Translations under genes and position numbers: made by a program
From: Clostridium sp. OM02-18AC
GTDB taxonomy: Bacteria; Bacillota; Clostridia; Lachnospirales; Lachnospiraceae
Assembly: GCF_003481825.1 (NCBI RefSeq)
Contig: NZ_QULW01000001.1
Span: 62,001-126,000 of the forward strand
DNA length: 64,000 bases
Direction: 5' to 3'
Part shown: positions 1-8,900 of the stretch, piece after piece
Layout: each line of letters opens with the position of its first letter
How positions within the stretch are numbered: the first letter of the stretch is position 1
Notes under the pieces: model-generated
Seen by the model: the letters and a program-made list of their open reading frames with translations, nothing else
The model's database searches: none
Told to the model about the DNA's origin: nothing

Positions 1-481
1 AGTCGCCCAGTGCGGAGAAGATTCCGGTTGCAATATTATAAAAAAACAAAAACGGCAGTCCTAAAATATAGATATTTAAGTAGAGCATGGAGTCATCGAG
101 GATTTCTGCCGGGGTGTTGATCCGCTCCAGGAGTGAGCGGCAGAGTGCCAGTCCGCCTGCCATCAGTACCGCGCAGAGTACTGCACCTGCGATCAGTGTG
201 GTGTAAACGGCGGTCTTCATTTCACTGTATTGTTTGGCACCGAAGAGCTGGGATACGATGACGGAGCATCCAATGTTGCATCCGAATGCGAATGCAATGA
301 AGATCAATGTGATCTCGTAGCTGTTTCCGACGGCAGCCAGTGCGTTTTCGCCGACGAATTTTCCGGCGACCAGGCTGTCGGCAATGTTATAAAGCTGCTG
401 GAAGATGATGCTTCCAAACAGGGGCAGACAGAACTGCCACAATACTTTCTGGGGTTCTCCCACGGTCAAATCCTTATTCAT
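1..481 (-). CDS. MATE family efflux transporter, N-terminal part (runs off window)
   Basis: The reverse strand encodes a membrane protein starting MNKDLTVGEPQKVLWQFCLP at 481 and still open at base 1, giving about 160 residues. The N-terminal motif of a short cytosolic stretch then a first helix ending QQLYNIADSLVAGKFVG is typical of MATE (multi-antimicrobial extrusion) cation antiporters, which export drugs or metabolites using H+ or Na+ gradients. A GGAAGG ribosome site lies just upstream. The substrate cannot be told. This is the first of four MATE genes in the window. Confidence 0.85.
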   Translation of the reverse strand, partial: MNKDLTVGEPQKVLWQFCLPLFGSIIFQQLYNIADSLVAGKFVGENALAAVGNSYEITLIFIAFAFGCNIGCSVIVSQLFGAKQYSEMKTAVYTTLIAGAVLCAVLMAGGLALCRSLLERINTPAEILDDSMLYLNIYILGLPFLFFYNIATGIFSALGD

Positions 482-643
482 GGGGTTTGTACCTTCCTTC
501 CCTTTTTATGCTGATGTTTGTTTCAATCAAAAACATGGTAATTCGTTTTTGGTCTGGATTTCGCATGATGCCTTGGCTCGTGCAACAAAGCTGTTTTGTG
601 CAGAGCAAGTCATGCTTCTGTGTAGTGGCTGTGCAGATTCAAA

Positions 644-1288
644 CTATGCTTCGGTGTGCTGGTCACGCAGCTTTAAGCACTGCAGGATCAGCTCTACGCA
701 TCCGTCGATACCGAACTGGCTGCTGCTTAACATCATGTCATAGCTTTCGGATTCCCCCCAGTGGGTGTCGGCATAAAAGTCAAAGTAGCGTTTTCGCATC
801 CGATCAACCTTCTGGAGCCGTTTTTTTGCGGTCATTTCATCCATCTGGTTTCGTTTCATGACACGTTTGAGCTTGTCATCTTCTTTGGCGTAGATGAAAA
901 CGGACAGCATGTCGTTTCGGTCATCCAGAATGGAAGAGGCGCAGCGTCCTACGAAAACACCTCCGCCGTTTTGGGCAATATCCTGGATCGCATGACGCTC
1001 TGCGTCAAATGCCATCTGGCTTTCCGGGTAGAATGCATGAGCCATGCTGACGGTATCTGCAAACGGATTTCCGGTGAGCAGACTGCCAATCGAGAAAGGC
1101 TGCTCCTCATTCTGGCTTAAAAAGTGTTCGGTGTATCCACTTTCCTCTGCGGCTTTCCGGATGAGCAGTTTATCGTAACAGGGAACGCCTAGCTTTTCTG
1201 CAAGCTTTTCTGCGATCTCACGTCCGCCGCTGCCGTATTCACGACCGATGCAGATCAGAGGCTGTTTTAAATTCATGGAGTCTGCCAT
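644..1288 (-). CDS. Cytidylate kinase-like family protein
   Basis: A 214-residue soluble protein with a P-loop-like motif near residues 16-25 (GREYGSGGREIA) and a later VGRCAS segment, the pattern of the cytidylate-kinase-like family (AAA_26/PF13189). Unlike true Cmk it is often a stand-alone regulator-linked protein of unknown substrate in Clostridia, so nucleoside monophosphate kinase activity is only inferred. It is transcribed divergently from the LysR gene at 1438, and the 149-base gap between them holds repeated TATATAGT motifs. This suggests the LysR protein controls it. Confidence 0.8.
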   Translation of the reverse strand: MADSMNLKQPLICIGREYGSGGREIAEKLAEKLGVPCYDKLLIRKAAEESGYTEHFLSQNEEQPFSIGSLLTGNPFADTVSMAHAFYPESQMAFDAERHAIQDIAQNGGGVFVGRCASSILDDRNDMLSVFIYAKEDDKLKRVMKRNQMDEMTAKKRLQKVDRMRKRYFDFYADTHWGESESYDMMLSSSQFGIDGCVELILQCLKLRDQHTEA

Positions 1289-1361
1289 AATAATTCCTTC
1301 TTTCGTTCTAATGATTTTCTAACCGTGCTTTATTATAACCGTGATCAAATCAGATAGATAA

Positions 1362-1400
1362 TATATAGTTCATATATTTACTATATAAAAAATATATAGT
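1362..1400. promoter_or_regulatory. Repeated TATATAGT operator-like motifs between divergent genes
   Basis: TATATAGT occurs at 1362-1369, its reverse complement ACTATATA at 1380-1387, and TATATAGT again at 1393-1400. Two overlapping inverted repeats share the middle copy. They sit between the kinase-like gene and the LysR gene, where LysR proteins usually bind to control themselves and a divergent target. Binding is inferred. The AT-rich context could also contain -10 elements. Confidence 0.5.
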
Positions 1401-1437
1401 AAGATAAAAATAGAAAAGAAGAAGAGAGGCAACATGC

Positions 1438-2337
1438 ATGGCAGCGAATTTCGAACATTATAAGATTTTTTATTACGTGGCCCGTTACGGAAGCTTTACC
1501 AAAGCCGCGGAGCTTCTGTACAGCAACCAGCCAAACATCACGCGGATTATTCGGATTCTGGAAACGGAGCTTGACTGCAGTCTGATGCGGCGCTCAAACC
1601 GGGGAATTACTTTGACAGAAGAAGGCGAACGGCTTTACCGCAGAGTGGCGGTGGCCTTCGAACAGATTGAACTGGGGGAAGAAGAGGTGCGCCAGAGTGC
1701 GGCCCTGCAGGACGGCAGCATTGTGATCGGCGCCAGCGAGACGGCACTGCACTTATATCTGATGGAGATTTTGCGGGCATTTCACGAAACCTATCCGGGA
1801 GTCCGGCTGAAAATTTACAATTATTCCACGCCAGGCGCAGCGAAAGCCTTAAAAGAGGGAATCATTGATCTGGCGGTGGTTACTGCAGCGGATCAGAAAG
1901 AATTGGAGGGAGTGGCAGACCATGTGGTTTTGGTAAAATCCTTTTATGATGTACTGATCGCGGGAAGACGGCTGGAAAGCCTTTCCCAGAAGACAAACGA
2001 GTTAAAAAGTCTGGAACCATATTCTCTGATCTCGCTGGAGCGCCATACGAGCAGCTACGATTTTTACAGCCATTTTTATCTGCAGCATGGCCTGACCATG
2101 CAGCCGGATATTGAAGTGGCAACCGCAGATTTGATCCTCCCAATGGTGGAAAAAAATCTTGGAATCGGATTTCTTCCGTATGAACTGGCAGCGCAGGCAT
2201 TGGAAGAGGGGCGGGTAGTTGAAATCCCGCTAAAAGAGAGTATCCCGGAACGCCTGATCTGCATGCTCTACGACACAAACCGTGAGAGCGGGACCGCCGC
2301 CAAACGGTTCCGGGATATGGTGATGAAAGGACGATAG
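1438..2337 (+). CDS. LysR family transcriptional regulator
   Basis: A 299-residue protein with the N-terminal LysR winged helix-turn-helix (residues about 1-60: GSFTKAAELLYSNQPNITR then LETELDCSLMRRSNRGITLT) and a C-terminal periplasmic-binding-protein-like effector domain. The ATG at 1438 follows a GAAGAGAGG ribosome site. It is divergent from the cytidylate-kinase-like gene. The ligand is unknown. LysR proteins usually act as tetramers binding between divergent genes, which fits the repeats at 1362-1400. Confidence 0.92.
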   Translation: MAANFEHYKIFYYVARYGSFTKAAELLYSNQPNITRIIRILETELDCSLMRRSNRGITLTEEGERLYRRVAVAFEQIELGEEEVRQSAALQDGSIVIGASETALHLYLMEILRAFHETYPGVRLKIYNYSTPGAAKALKEGIIDLAVVTAADQKELEGVADHVVLVKSFYDVLIAGRRLESLSQKTNELKSLEPYSLISLERHTSSYDFYSHFYLQHGLTMQPDIEVATADLILPMVEKNLGIGFLPYELAAQALEEGRVVEIPLKESIPERLICMLYDTNRESGTAAKRFRDMVMKGR

Positions 2338-2386
2338 CAGAGGCAAAACGAGACAGACCCATACGATCCAGTTCCGGCAGTAAAAT

Positions 2387-3085
2387 TTATTCTGTCTGTA
2401 TAACCGGGTGCTGGGCAGGAAGACATCCGGTCAGCATAATTTTTGTTTTCCCGAGCTGGATCAGACCTTCCCGGTCCATTCGCCCAAGCTCTCTGGAAAC
2501 AGCGCTCCGGTCACAAAACAGGTAGTTTGCCAGCTTATCACGCCCGAACGGCAGTGTGATGGTGGCAGAATGCTGCTGTCTGGATAAGATGGAGAAATAG
2601 AGCAGCAGCTTTTTCCGCAGGGATCCCTGGGTCAGGATGCGGATCTTCATCATCAGTTCCATATTGTTTTTGGCGATCAGCTGCATCAGGTTTTCCATGA
2701 CTTTAAAACGGTAGGTGCAGTTGCAGTTTTGCAGGGAAGTAAATTCCGGCACATACAAGAATAAAATTTCTGCCTTCTCTGAGGTGAAAATTTCAAAGAT
2801 ATTGGCGGAGGCATGGGCAACGGTCAGGGCATGACCGAACAGCTCACCGACGCAGGCCTGGGTGATCAGGGTATGGTTGCCGTCCGGGTCAGTCAGAAAA
2901 ATTTCCGCATATCCGTTTAAGACCAGCCCAAGACAGGGAATTGGTTCATCAGAAGAAAACAGCAGGGTCCTGCTGGTAAATACTTTCTTTTTTGCTTTTA
3001 AACACTGGAGTACCGGCTCCATTTTTTCTTCCGGGATTCCCATAAATAATGGATTTTTCATCAGTAGTTGATAATAATTTCTCAT
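2387..3085 (-). CDS. Crp/Fnr family transcriptional regulator
   Basis: A 232-residue protein with an N-terminal cyclic-nucleotide-binding-type beta roll (residues about 20-120) and a C-terminal winged helix (residues about 150-225, including LPFGRDKLANYLFCDRSAVS as the recognition region). There is no Fnr-type N-terminal cysteine cluster, only scattered cysteines at NCNCTYR near residue 123, so oxygen sensing is not supported. An AAGGAGGC site precedes the start. It is divergent from the ABC-importer operon at 3206, and two GTTAG-N6-CTAAC palindromes lie between them, so it is the obvious candidate regulator of that operon. Confidence 0.9.
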   Translation of the reverse strand: MRNYYQLLMKNPLFMGIPEEKMEPVLQCLKAKKKVFTSRTLLFSSDEPIPCLGLVLNGYAEIFLTDPDGNHTLITQACVGELFGHALTVAHASANIFEIFTSEKAEILFLYVPEFTSLQNCNCTYRFKVMENLMQLIAKNNMELMMKIRILTQGSLRKKLLLYFSILSRQQHSATITLPFGRDKLANYLFCDRSAVSRELGRMDREGLIQLGKTKIMLTGCLPAQHPVIQTE

Positions 3086-3097
3086 GAAAGCCTCCTT

Positions 3098-3111
3098 GTT
3101 GCCGCGGCAAC
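3098..3111. promoter_or_regulatory. 14-base perfect palindrome in crp-family gene leader
   Basis: GTTGCCGCGGCAAC is a perfect palindrome immediately upstream of the ribosome site of the Crp/Fnr gene. It is GC-rich in an AT-rich gap. It may be an operator or an mRNA hairpin affecting translation. No function is proven. Confidence 0.35.
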
Positions 3112-3140
3112 TGAAATGACGTTTGATCTTTGCTATTTTA

Positions 3141-3176
3141 GTTAGCGTTCACTAACTAATGTTAGCAATTACTAAC
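3141..3176. promoter_or_regulatory. Tandem GTTAG-N6-CTAAC palindromes (candidate Crp/Fnr operators)
   Basis: Two copies of the same 16-base palindrome, GTTAGcgttcaCTAAC at 3141-3156 and GTTAGcaattaCTAAC at 3161-3176, are centred exactly 20 bases apart, two helical turns. They lie between the divergent Crp/Fnr gene and the ABC substrate-binding-protein gene, 30 bases before its ATG. The 5-6-5 layout resembles Crp/Fnr-type half-site spacing. Regulation of the importer operon is inferred. Confidence 0.6.
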
Positions 3177-3205
3177 CACTATAACAAAGGGGAGGAAAAA
3201 ATACA

Positions 3206-4348
3206 ATGAAAAAATCAAAGTTACTAATCGGACTTGCGGCCGTGGCGATGCTGGCGCTGACTGCATGTCAGGGATCAGGCGGAAGCACTGCAGAGACAGA
3301 AGCAGAAACGAACGCAGCGGCAGAAAGCTCAGAAAATGGCGGCGCTGAGAATGGCAGTTCCGAAAATAGTGGTGCTGACAGCCTTGGAGCATCTGAAAAG
3401 AAAGCGGATGAAAACGGGGAAAAGACAGCTGCTGAATCCGGAGAAGATGCTGGAAACGGAGAAGACGTGGTGTTAAAACTGGCAGTACCGAAAGCACCGC
3501 CGACACTTCCGCTTCTTCATATGGCAGATGCCGGACTGCTGGGCGATAACGTAAAGATGGAACTGGATATCTGGGATGCGCCGGAGCAGCTGATCGCCAT
3601 GGTGCAGGACGGAGAACATGATATGTTTGCATTTCCGCTTACGGTAGCGGCAAAGCTTTATAACAAAGGACTTCCGGTGCGCCTGACCAATGTCAATACC
3701 TGGGGTGTAACCTACTTTATCACGACGGATCCAAATCTGACGGAATGGTCCCAGTTAAAGGGCAAGACCGTGTATGTTCCGCTCCAGTCTTCCCCGCCAG
3801 ATGCCTTAACCCAGTTCTTTTTAAATGAAGCTGGTTTAAAGGCTGGTGAGGATGTCGAGATTGTTTATTCCACTACCGCAGAGATTTCCCAGATGATGGC
3901 AGCGGGTAAGATCGAGTATGCAACTCTCATCGAACCGCAGGTAACGGCAGCAAAGATGAACAATGATCAGGTTCGCGTGGCTTTTTCGTTTGAGGATGAG
4001 TGGAAGAAAGTAAAAGGAGAAAATTCCATCGTGCCAAATGCAGGACTTGGAACGACAGAAACATTTATTTCTGAAAAACCGGAGCTGGTGACAGAGTTTG
4101 AAGCTGCTTATGAGGAATCTTTAAACTGGGTTTTGGAACACCCGGCAGATGCTGCAGCACTGGCAGAGGAAAAGCTTGGACTTAAGGCTGCGCTGGTAGA
4201 AAAAGCAATCCCGAACATGGGTCTGATTTATAAAAATGCGGCAGACGCGAAGACTGACCTGGATGGTTTCTATCAGCTTCTGAACGATTTTGATCCGTCC
4301 ATGATCGGAGGCAAAGTACCGGATGAAGGAATGTATTACAGCAAATAA
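3206..4348 (+). CDS. ABC transporter substrate-binding lipoprotein (NitT/TauT type)
   Basis: A 380-residue secreted lipoprotein. The signal sequence ends in lipobox LTAC with Cys21 as the lipid-modified residue. A Glu/Ala/Asn/Gly-rich linker follows to about residue 85, then an NMT1/SsuA-like binding domain that includes the MADAGLLGDNVKMEL, GEHDMFAFPL and GVTYFITTDP segments. Proteins of this class deliver nitrate, sulfonates, taurine, thiamine precursors or aromatic acids to a NitT/TauT-type permease. It opens the operon with the permease, ATPase and a 1369-residue dehydratase activator, so a carboxylate or CoA-ester precursor ligand is possible, but the substrate is not deducible. An AGGGGAGG-like ribosome site precedes the ATG. 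Confidence 0.88.
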   Translation: MKKSKLLIGLAAVAMLALTACQGSGGSTAETEAETNAAAESSENGGAENGSSENSGADSLGASEKKADENGEKTAAESGEDAGNGEDVVLKLAVPKAPPTLPLLHMADAGLLGDNVKMELDIWDAPEQLIAMVQDGEHDMFAFPLTVAAKLYNKGLPVRLTNVNTWGVTYFITTDPNLTEWSQLKGKTVYVPLQSSPPDALTQFFLNEAGLKAGEDVEIVYSTTAEISQMMAAGKIEYATLIEPQVTAAKMNNDQVRVAFSFEDEWKKVKGENSIVPNAGLGTTETFISEKPELVTEFEAAYEESLNWVLEHPADAAALAEEKLGLKAALVEKAIPNMGLIYKNAADAKTDLDGFYQLLNDFDPSMIGGKVPDEGMYYSK

Positions 4349-4421
4349 GTACCAGATGAAGACCTGCATGACATCAAACAAGGAGCGGATGAAGACTTGC
4401 ATGACAGCAAACAGGTACCGG
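4323..4421 (+). repeat. Three tandem 33-base repeats at the binding-protein/permease junction
   Basis: Units at 4323-4355, 4356-4388 and 4389-4421 each begin ATGAAG and encode MKECITANKYQ, MKTCMTSNKER and MKTCMTANRYR in the permease frame. The first unit also carries the stop codon of the binding-protein gene in another frame. Every unit supplies an in-frame ATG, so the permease has at least three stacked possible starts. Confidence 0.85.
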
Positions 4422-5144
4422 ATCGCGGCAGCGGCTCTGGTGCTTGGACTCTGGTGGGGAATGAGCAATCTTTATTCCCCCCTGGTCGTGCCGCCGATTC
4501 CTGCGGTGGCTGCAAAGGTGGCTGAAATTTTAAGCTCTGCAAAACTCTGGTGTGAGATTGGGAAAACGATGGTGCGCCTTGTCTGCGGTCTGGGAATCGG
4601 GATTGGGATTGGCTGTCTGGCAGGTTTGTTTGGCGGTGTGCTCAGACCGGTCCGCCAGCTCATTCAGCCGGTACTCGGCATTATCCAGGTCGTGCCGCCG
4701 ATTTCCTGGCTGATCTTGGCGATTATCTGGTTTGGATTCAACGGACGGGCAAGCATTTTCATAGTAGTGATGGCGGTGGTTCCGACCATGTTTATCTGCA
4801 TTTGTGACGGCATTTCGGCGATTGACCGGAAGTTGTTGGAGATGGGAAGCGTGTTTGGATTTTCTGTCTGGAAAAAACTTCGCTATATCCTGATCCCGTC
4901 GGTAACCCCGTATTTTGCATCCGGCCTGAAAATTGCAGTTGGTATGGCATGCAAAACGGTCGTGATGGGAGAAGTGCTGACTACGACGTCGGGGATTGGC
5001 GGACAGATCATGACAGCGCGGCTGAATATTGAGCCAGAGACAGTCATTGCCTGGACTGTGATCATGGTGGGGATTTACTATGCAGTGGTTCTTGCCGGAA
5101 AGCTGCTTCTTTGTAAAAAACATGCGATACAGCGAAAGGAATAA
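4323..5144 (+). CDS. ABC transporter permease (NitT/TauT type)
   Basis: An inner-membrane permease of 273 residues from the first possible ATG, with about six hydrophobic helices and the conserved cytoplasmic EAA-like loop (about residues 165-185, MGSVFGFSVWKKLRYILIPS). The start is uncertain. ATG 4323 has GGAGG 11 bases upstream. ATG 4389 has AAGGAG only 3 bases upstream and would give 251 residues, the usual family length. The extra N-terminus is made of 11-residue repeats of the form MKxCxTxNxxx. It overlaps the binding-protein gene by 26 bases if started at 4323, which implies coupled translation, and is followed by its ATPase. Confidence 0.87.
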   Translation: MKECITANKYQMKTCMTSNKERMKTCMTANRYRIAAAALVLGLWWGMSNLYSPLVVPPIPAVAAKVAEILSSAKLWCEIGKTMVRLVCGLGIGIGIGCLAGLFGGVLRPVRQLIQPVLGIIQVVPPISWLILAIIWFGFNGRASIFIVVMAVVPTMFICICDGISAIDRKLLEMGSVFGFSVWKKLRYILIPSVTPYFASGLKIAVGMACKTVVMGEVLTTTSGIGGQIMTARLNIEPETVIAWTVIMVGIYYAVVLAGKLLLCKKHAIQRKE

Positions 5145-5166
5145 CATAGGAAAGGAACGGGGCAGT

Positions 5167-5853
5167 ATGCTGGATGTGATAGATCTTGGAAAAAAATTCG
5201 GTGGCCTGCCGGTTCTGGAGCATTTAAATCTCCGTGTGGAACCAAAAGAAATCACGGCCATTGTGGGTCCTTCCGGCTGTGGAAAATCAACGCTTCTGAA
5301 CCTGATCGCGGGAATTACCGGTGATTATGAGGGGCAGATCAGAAACCGGGCGAAGAAAACGGGGTATGTGTTTCAGGAAGACCGGATTCTTCCGTGGCTG
5401 ACGGTATATGACAATATCCGGGTGGTGCGGGACGATACCGATGAGGCGCGGATTACCCAGCTTATCGATCAGGTGCATCTGACCGGATTTGAGGATTATT
5501 ATCCGGAGCAGCTGAGTGGCGGCATGCGGCAGCGGTGCGGGATCGCAAGGGCATTCTACTATGGAAGCGAGCTCCTTTTGATGGATGAGCCGTTTAAGTC
5601 ACTGGATTACACTCTTCGCCAGGAAATGCTCACGCACCTGAAGAGACTTTGGGAGCAGGAGCAGAACTCCGTGCTGTTTGTTACGCATGATATGGATGAG
5701 GCGCTGCAGATTGCAGACCGGATCCTGATATTTGGTCCGAGACCGTCGTTTGTGGTGAAAGAAATCCGGCTTCCACGTCAGGAAGGACTTCGTGATCTCA
5801 GTATAAAAAAACTGGTCGAGGCGAAAGCAGAAATGATCCGGCTGATCGGTTAG
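5167..5853 (+). CDS. ABC transporter ATP-binding protein (NitT/TauT type)
   Basis: A 228-residue ABC ATPase with Walker A GPSGCGKST (residues about 38-46), Q-loop VFQED, signature LSGGMRQR, Walker B LLLMDEP and H-loop VTHD. It energises the permease encoded just upstream, 22 bases away. The ATG at 5167 was chosen because upstream in-frame ATGs lie inside the permease gene and the protein family begins at this point. AGGAAAGGAACGGGG provides the ribosome site. Confidence 0.93.
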   Translation: MLDVIDLGKKFGGLPVLEHLNLRVEPKEITAIVGPSGCGKSTLLNLIAGITGDYEGQIRNRAKKTGYVFQEDRILPWLTVYDNIRVVRDDTDEARITQLIDQVHLTGFEDYYPEQLSGGMRQRCGIARAFYYGSELLLMDEPFKSLDYTLRQEMLTHLKRLWEQEQNSVLFVTHDMDEALQIADRILIFGPRPSFVVKEIRLPRQEGLRDLSIKKLVEAKAEMIRLIG

Positions 5854-5948
5854 GAAGTTTCTGAACAGAAAATTTTGTATGGTGCAGCTGCGGCTGAGAA
5901 GTTTGCCAATTTGTAATAGGAAGCATTGGAAAAGGAGAGAGGAAAGAA

Positions 5949-8900
5949 ATGAGAGGACTGGGAATTGATGCGGGAGCGGGAAGTATTTCCCTGGCGGTAG
6001 TGGAAGACGGAAATCTGATCTACAGCCGTTACGCGCTACATAAGGGAGAAGCCAAGGCTGTGCTTGGCAGAATGCTGGAAGACATGAAGCAGGAATTGAA
6101 CCGTACCAATCCGGGAACCATCGACTATGCCGCAGGAAACAGTGCTGCGGCTTTTCTTTTCCCTAAAGTGGGACAGGTGGAGATGGCAGACCGGGTGATG
6201 GCGCTTCTGGCAGGGCAGAAACTGCTTTATCCAAAGGCACAGAGCATTCTGGAAATCGGTGCACAGACTTCCTGCTTTCTGACCGGACTTGGACGTGGTC
6301 AGGTGCTGGAGTATGCGGTAAACGGAGAATGCGCAGCAGGAACAGGGGCATTTTTTGAAGATCAGATGTATCGTCTGGGATTACCTTTGGAATCTTATTC
6401 TGAATATACAGACCGTGCCGTCAGTGTTCCGCGGCTTGCAGGACGCTGCAGTGTGTTTGCAAAGACCGATTTGATCCACCGGCAGCAGGAGGGAGTAGCC
6501 GCAGAGGATATCCTTCTGGGACTGGCTTATGCGGTGGTAAGGAATTTCAAAACTTCCGTAGTGCGCAAACTTCCGGTGCGCAAACCGGTACTTTTGTCCG
6601 GCGGTGTGGTAAAAAACCGCGGCGTGATCCGGGCAGTGAAAGAGATTTTTGGGCTGGAAGAAGGAGAACTGCTCTGTGACGACGGTGGAACTGTTGTTTC
6701 CGCGGCTGGTCTGGCGGCGATTGCCATGGAGCGGAAGGTGCGTGTGGACTGGGAACGGCTATGTGAGGACGCAGGTAAGGATATGGTGTCTTCCTGTGAG
6801 GGCACCTGTGATGGTATGGCGACTTTCTGCGACTGCAGCAGGGAAATAAAACGAAAGTCTGAGGGGAAGAGGCTTCCTGCGTTTCCTTACGAGAAGGCGA
6901 AGCTTCACAAGACCCGGGCACCAAAGCCGGGAGAAGCAATGTGGCTTGGGGTGGATGTGGGTTCTACCAGCACCAACCTGGTGCTGATCGGAGAAAATCA
7001 GGAAGTGCTGGATTACTGCTATATCCGTACTTCAGGCAACCCGGCCCGGGCTGTCGAGGAAGGCCTGGAAGTATTAAAACCAACCATAGATATGGCAGGA
7101 ACCGCCATTGTCCAGACCGCAGTGACGGGATCTGGCCGTTATCTGATCGCAAAGAAGCTGGGAACGGACCAGATTCTGGATGAAATCACGGCGCAGGCCA
7201 GGGCGGCATCGTTCTTAAACCCGGATGCGGATACGGTCTTTGAGATCGGCGGTCAGGATTCGAAATACATTTCCGTGAAGCACGGTCAGGTCGTGGATTT
7301 TGAGATGAACAAGGTCTGCGCGGCTGGAACCGGTTCGTTTATTGAGGAGCAGGCAGGGCGGCTGGGAATTCCGCTTCCTGAAATCGGACCGATGGCGCTG
7401 GGGGCAAAACATCCGGTGGAGCTTGGCGAACGCTGCACGGTGCTGATGGAGTCAAAAATCGTATCAGAGCTTGCGGCAGGCGCGGGGAAGGAAGATCTCT
7501 GCGCTGGGCTCTGCCGTTCCATTGTGCGCAATTATTTAAACCGTGTGGTAGTCAATAAGAAAGTGGGACAGGTGGTCTGTCTGCAGGGCGGCATTATTCA
7601 TAATGAGGGCATTGTTTCTGCTTTTTATGAAATGTTGGGCGACCGGCTTCGCATCACACCTTATTATGACGTGACCGGTGCTTACGGAGCGGCGCTGGAA
7701 GCCAGGGATGCTTCGGAAAAATGCACCTGCGACCAGGAAAGAAATGAGGAAATCTATAAGAAAAACCGCGCATGGTTTTATGCCGGATATGATGGAACGC
7801 TTTTGCCGGACCGGAAAACGATCGGTATCCCGCAGTCCTTAATGATGTATAAATTTTTCCCGATGGCGTACCAGTATTTTACCCAGCTCGGCTTTAACGT
7901 TCTGTTATCGGAAGAAAGCTGCGAGGAGATCATCCGCATCAGCCAGGATGTGACGCAGGAGGAAACCTGTTACCCGGTGAAACTGCTTCACGGGCATATG
8001 GAATGGCTGGCGCGAAAAGGAGTAGACTATATGTTCCTTCCCTGCATCCGTACCATCCGGCATGAAACATCCGGGGTAGAGCACAATTATGGTTGTGTTT
8101 ACATGCAGACCGCGCCGAAAATCGTGGCGAAAACATTGAAGCTAAAGGAACGCGGCATTCAGATTCTCGCACCGGTTCTTGACATGGATATGGGACAGCC
8201 GCAGCTGGCAAAGGCGATGATCCAGACTGGAATTGGGCTTGGAAAAGAGAAGGAAGCCTGTCAGATGGCAATGAAAAAAGGCGCTGCCGCCATGCAGTTG
8301 TGTGACCGGAAGTCGGAAGAACTTGGAAAAGAGATTTTGGCATCTTTAAAGCCGGATGAGAAGGTTCTGGTGCTCATCACCCGGAACTACGGAATCTCAG
8401 ATCCGGTACTGAATATGGGAATTCCAGGTGAACTTCTAAAACGGGGCTGCAAGGTATTAAACCTTGCACATCTTCAGGGACACAGCATGTATCTCGCAGA
8501 GGAATACCCGAATTTATACTGGCCATTCAGCCAGCATATCTTAACCGGAGCCAAGATCATAAAAAATCATCCGAATCTGTATGCGGTGTATCTGACCAAT
8601 CATGGATGCGGACCGGACACGATGATTTCTCATCTGTTCCGTGAGATCATGGGAGAGAAGCCATATCTGTCTGTGGAGGTAGATGAACACCAGTCGGCAG
8701 TTGGTGTGGTGACACGGATTGAGGCATTTTTGAACAGTCTGAAGCATGTGGAGAACCGGGAAAGCAGCAAGAGGGAGGACAATGCCTGGGGAAAATGCAA
8801 CCCGGAAAGCGGCAGACAGGAACGCAGAGGACAGGAACGCAGCGAACTGGGAAGCAACAGGCGGGAAAGCTGTGCGGCTGGGTACGACGGCATCCCTCTG

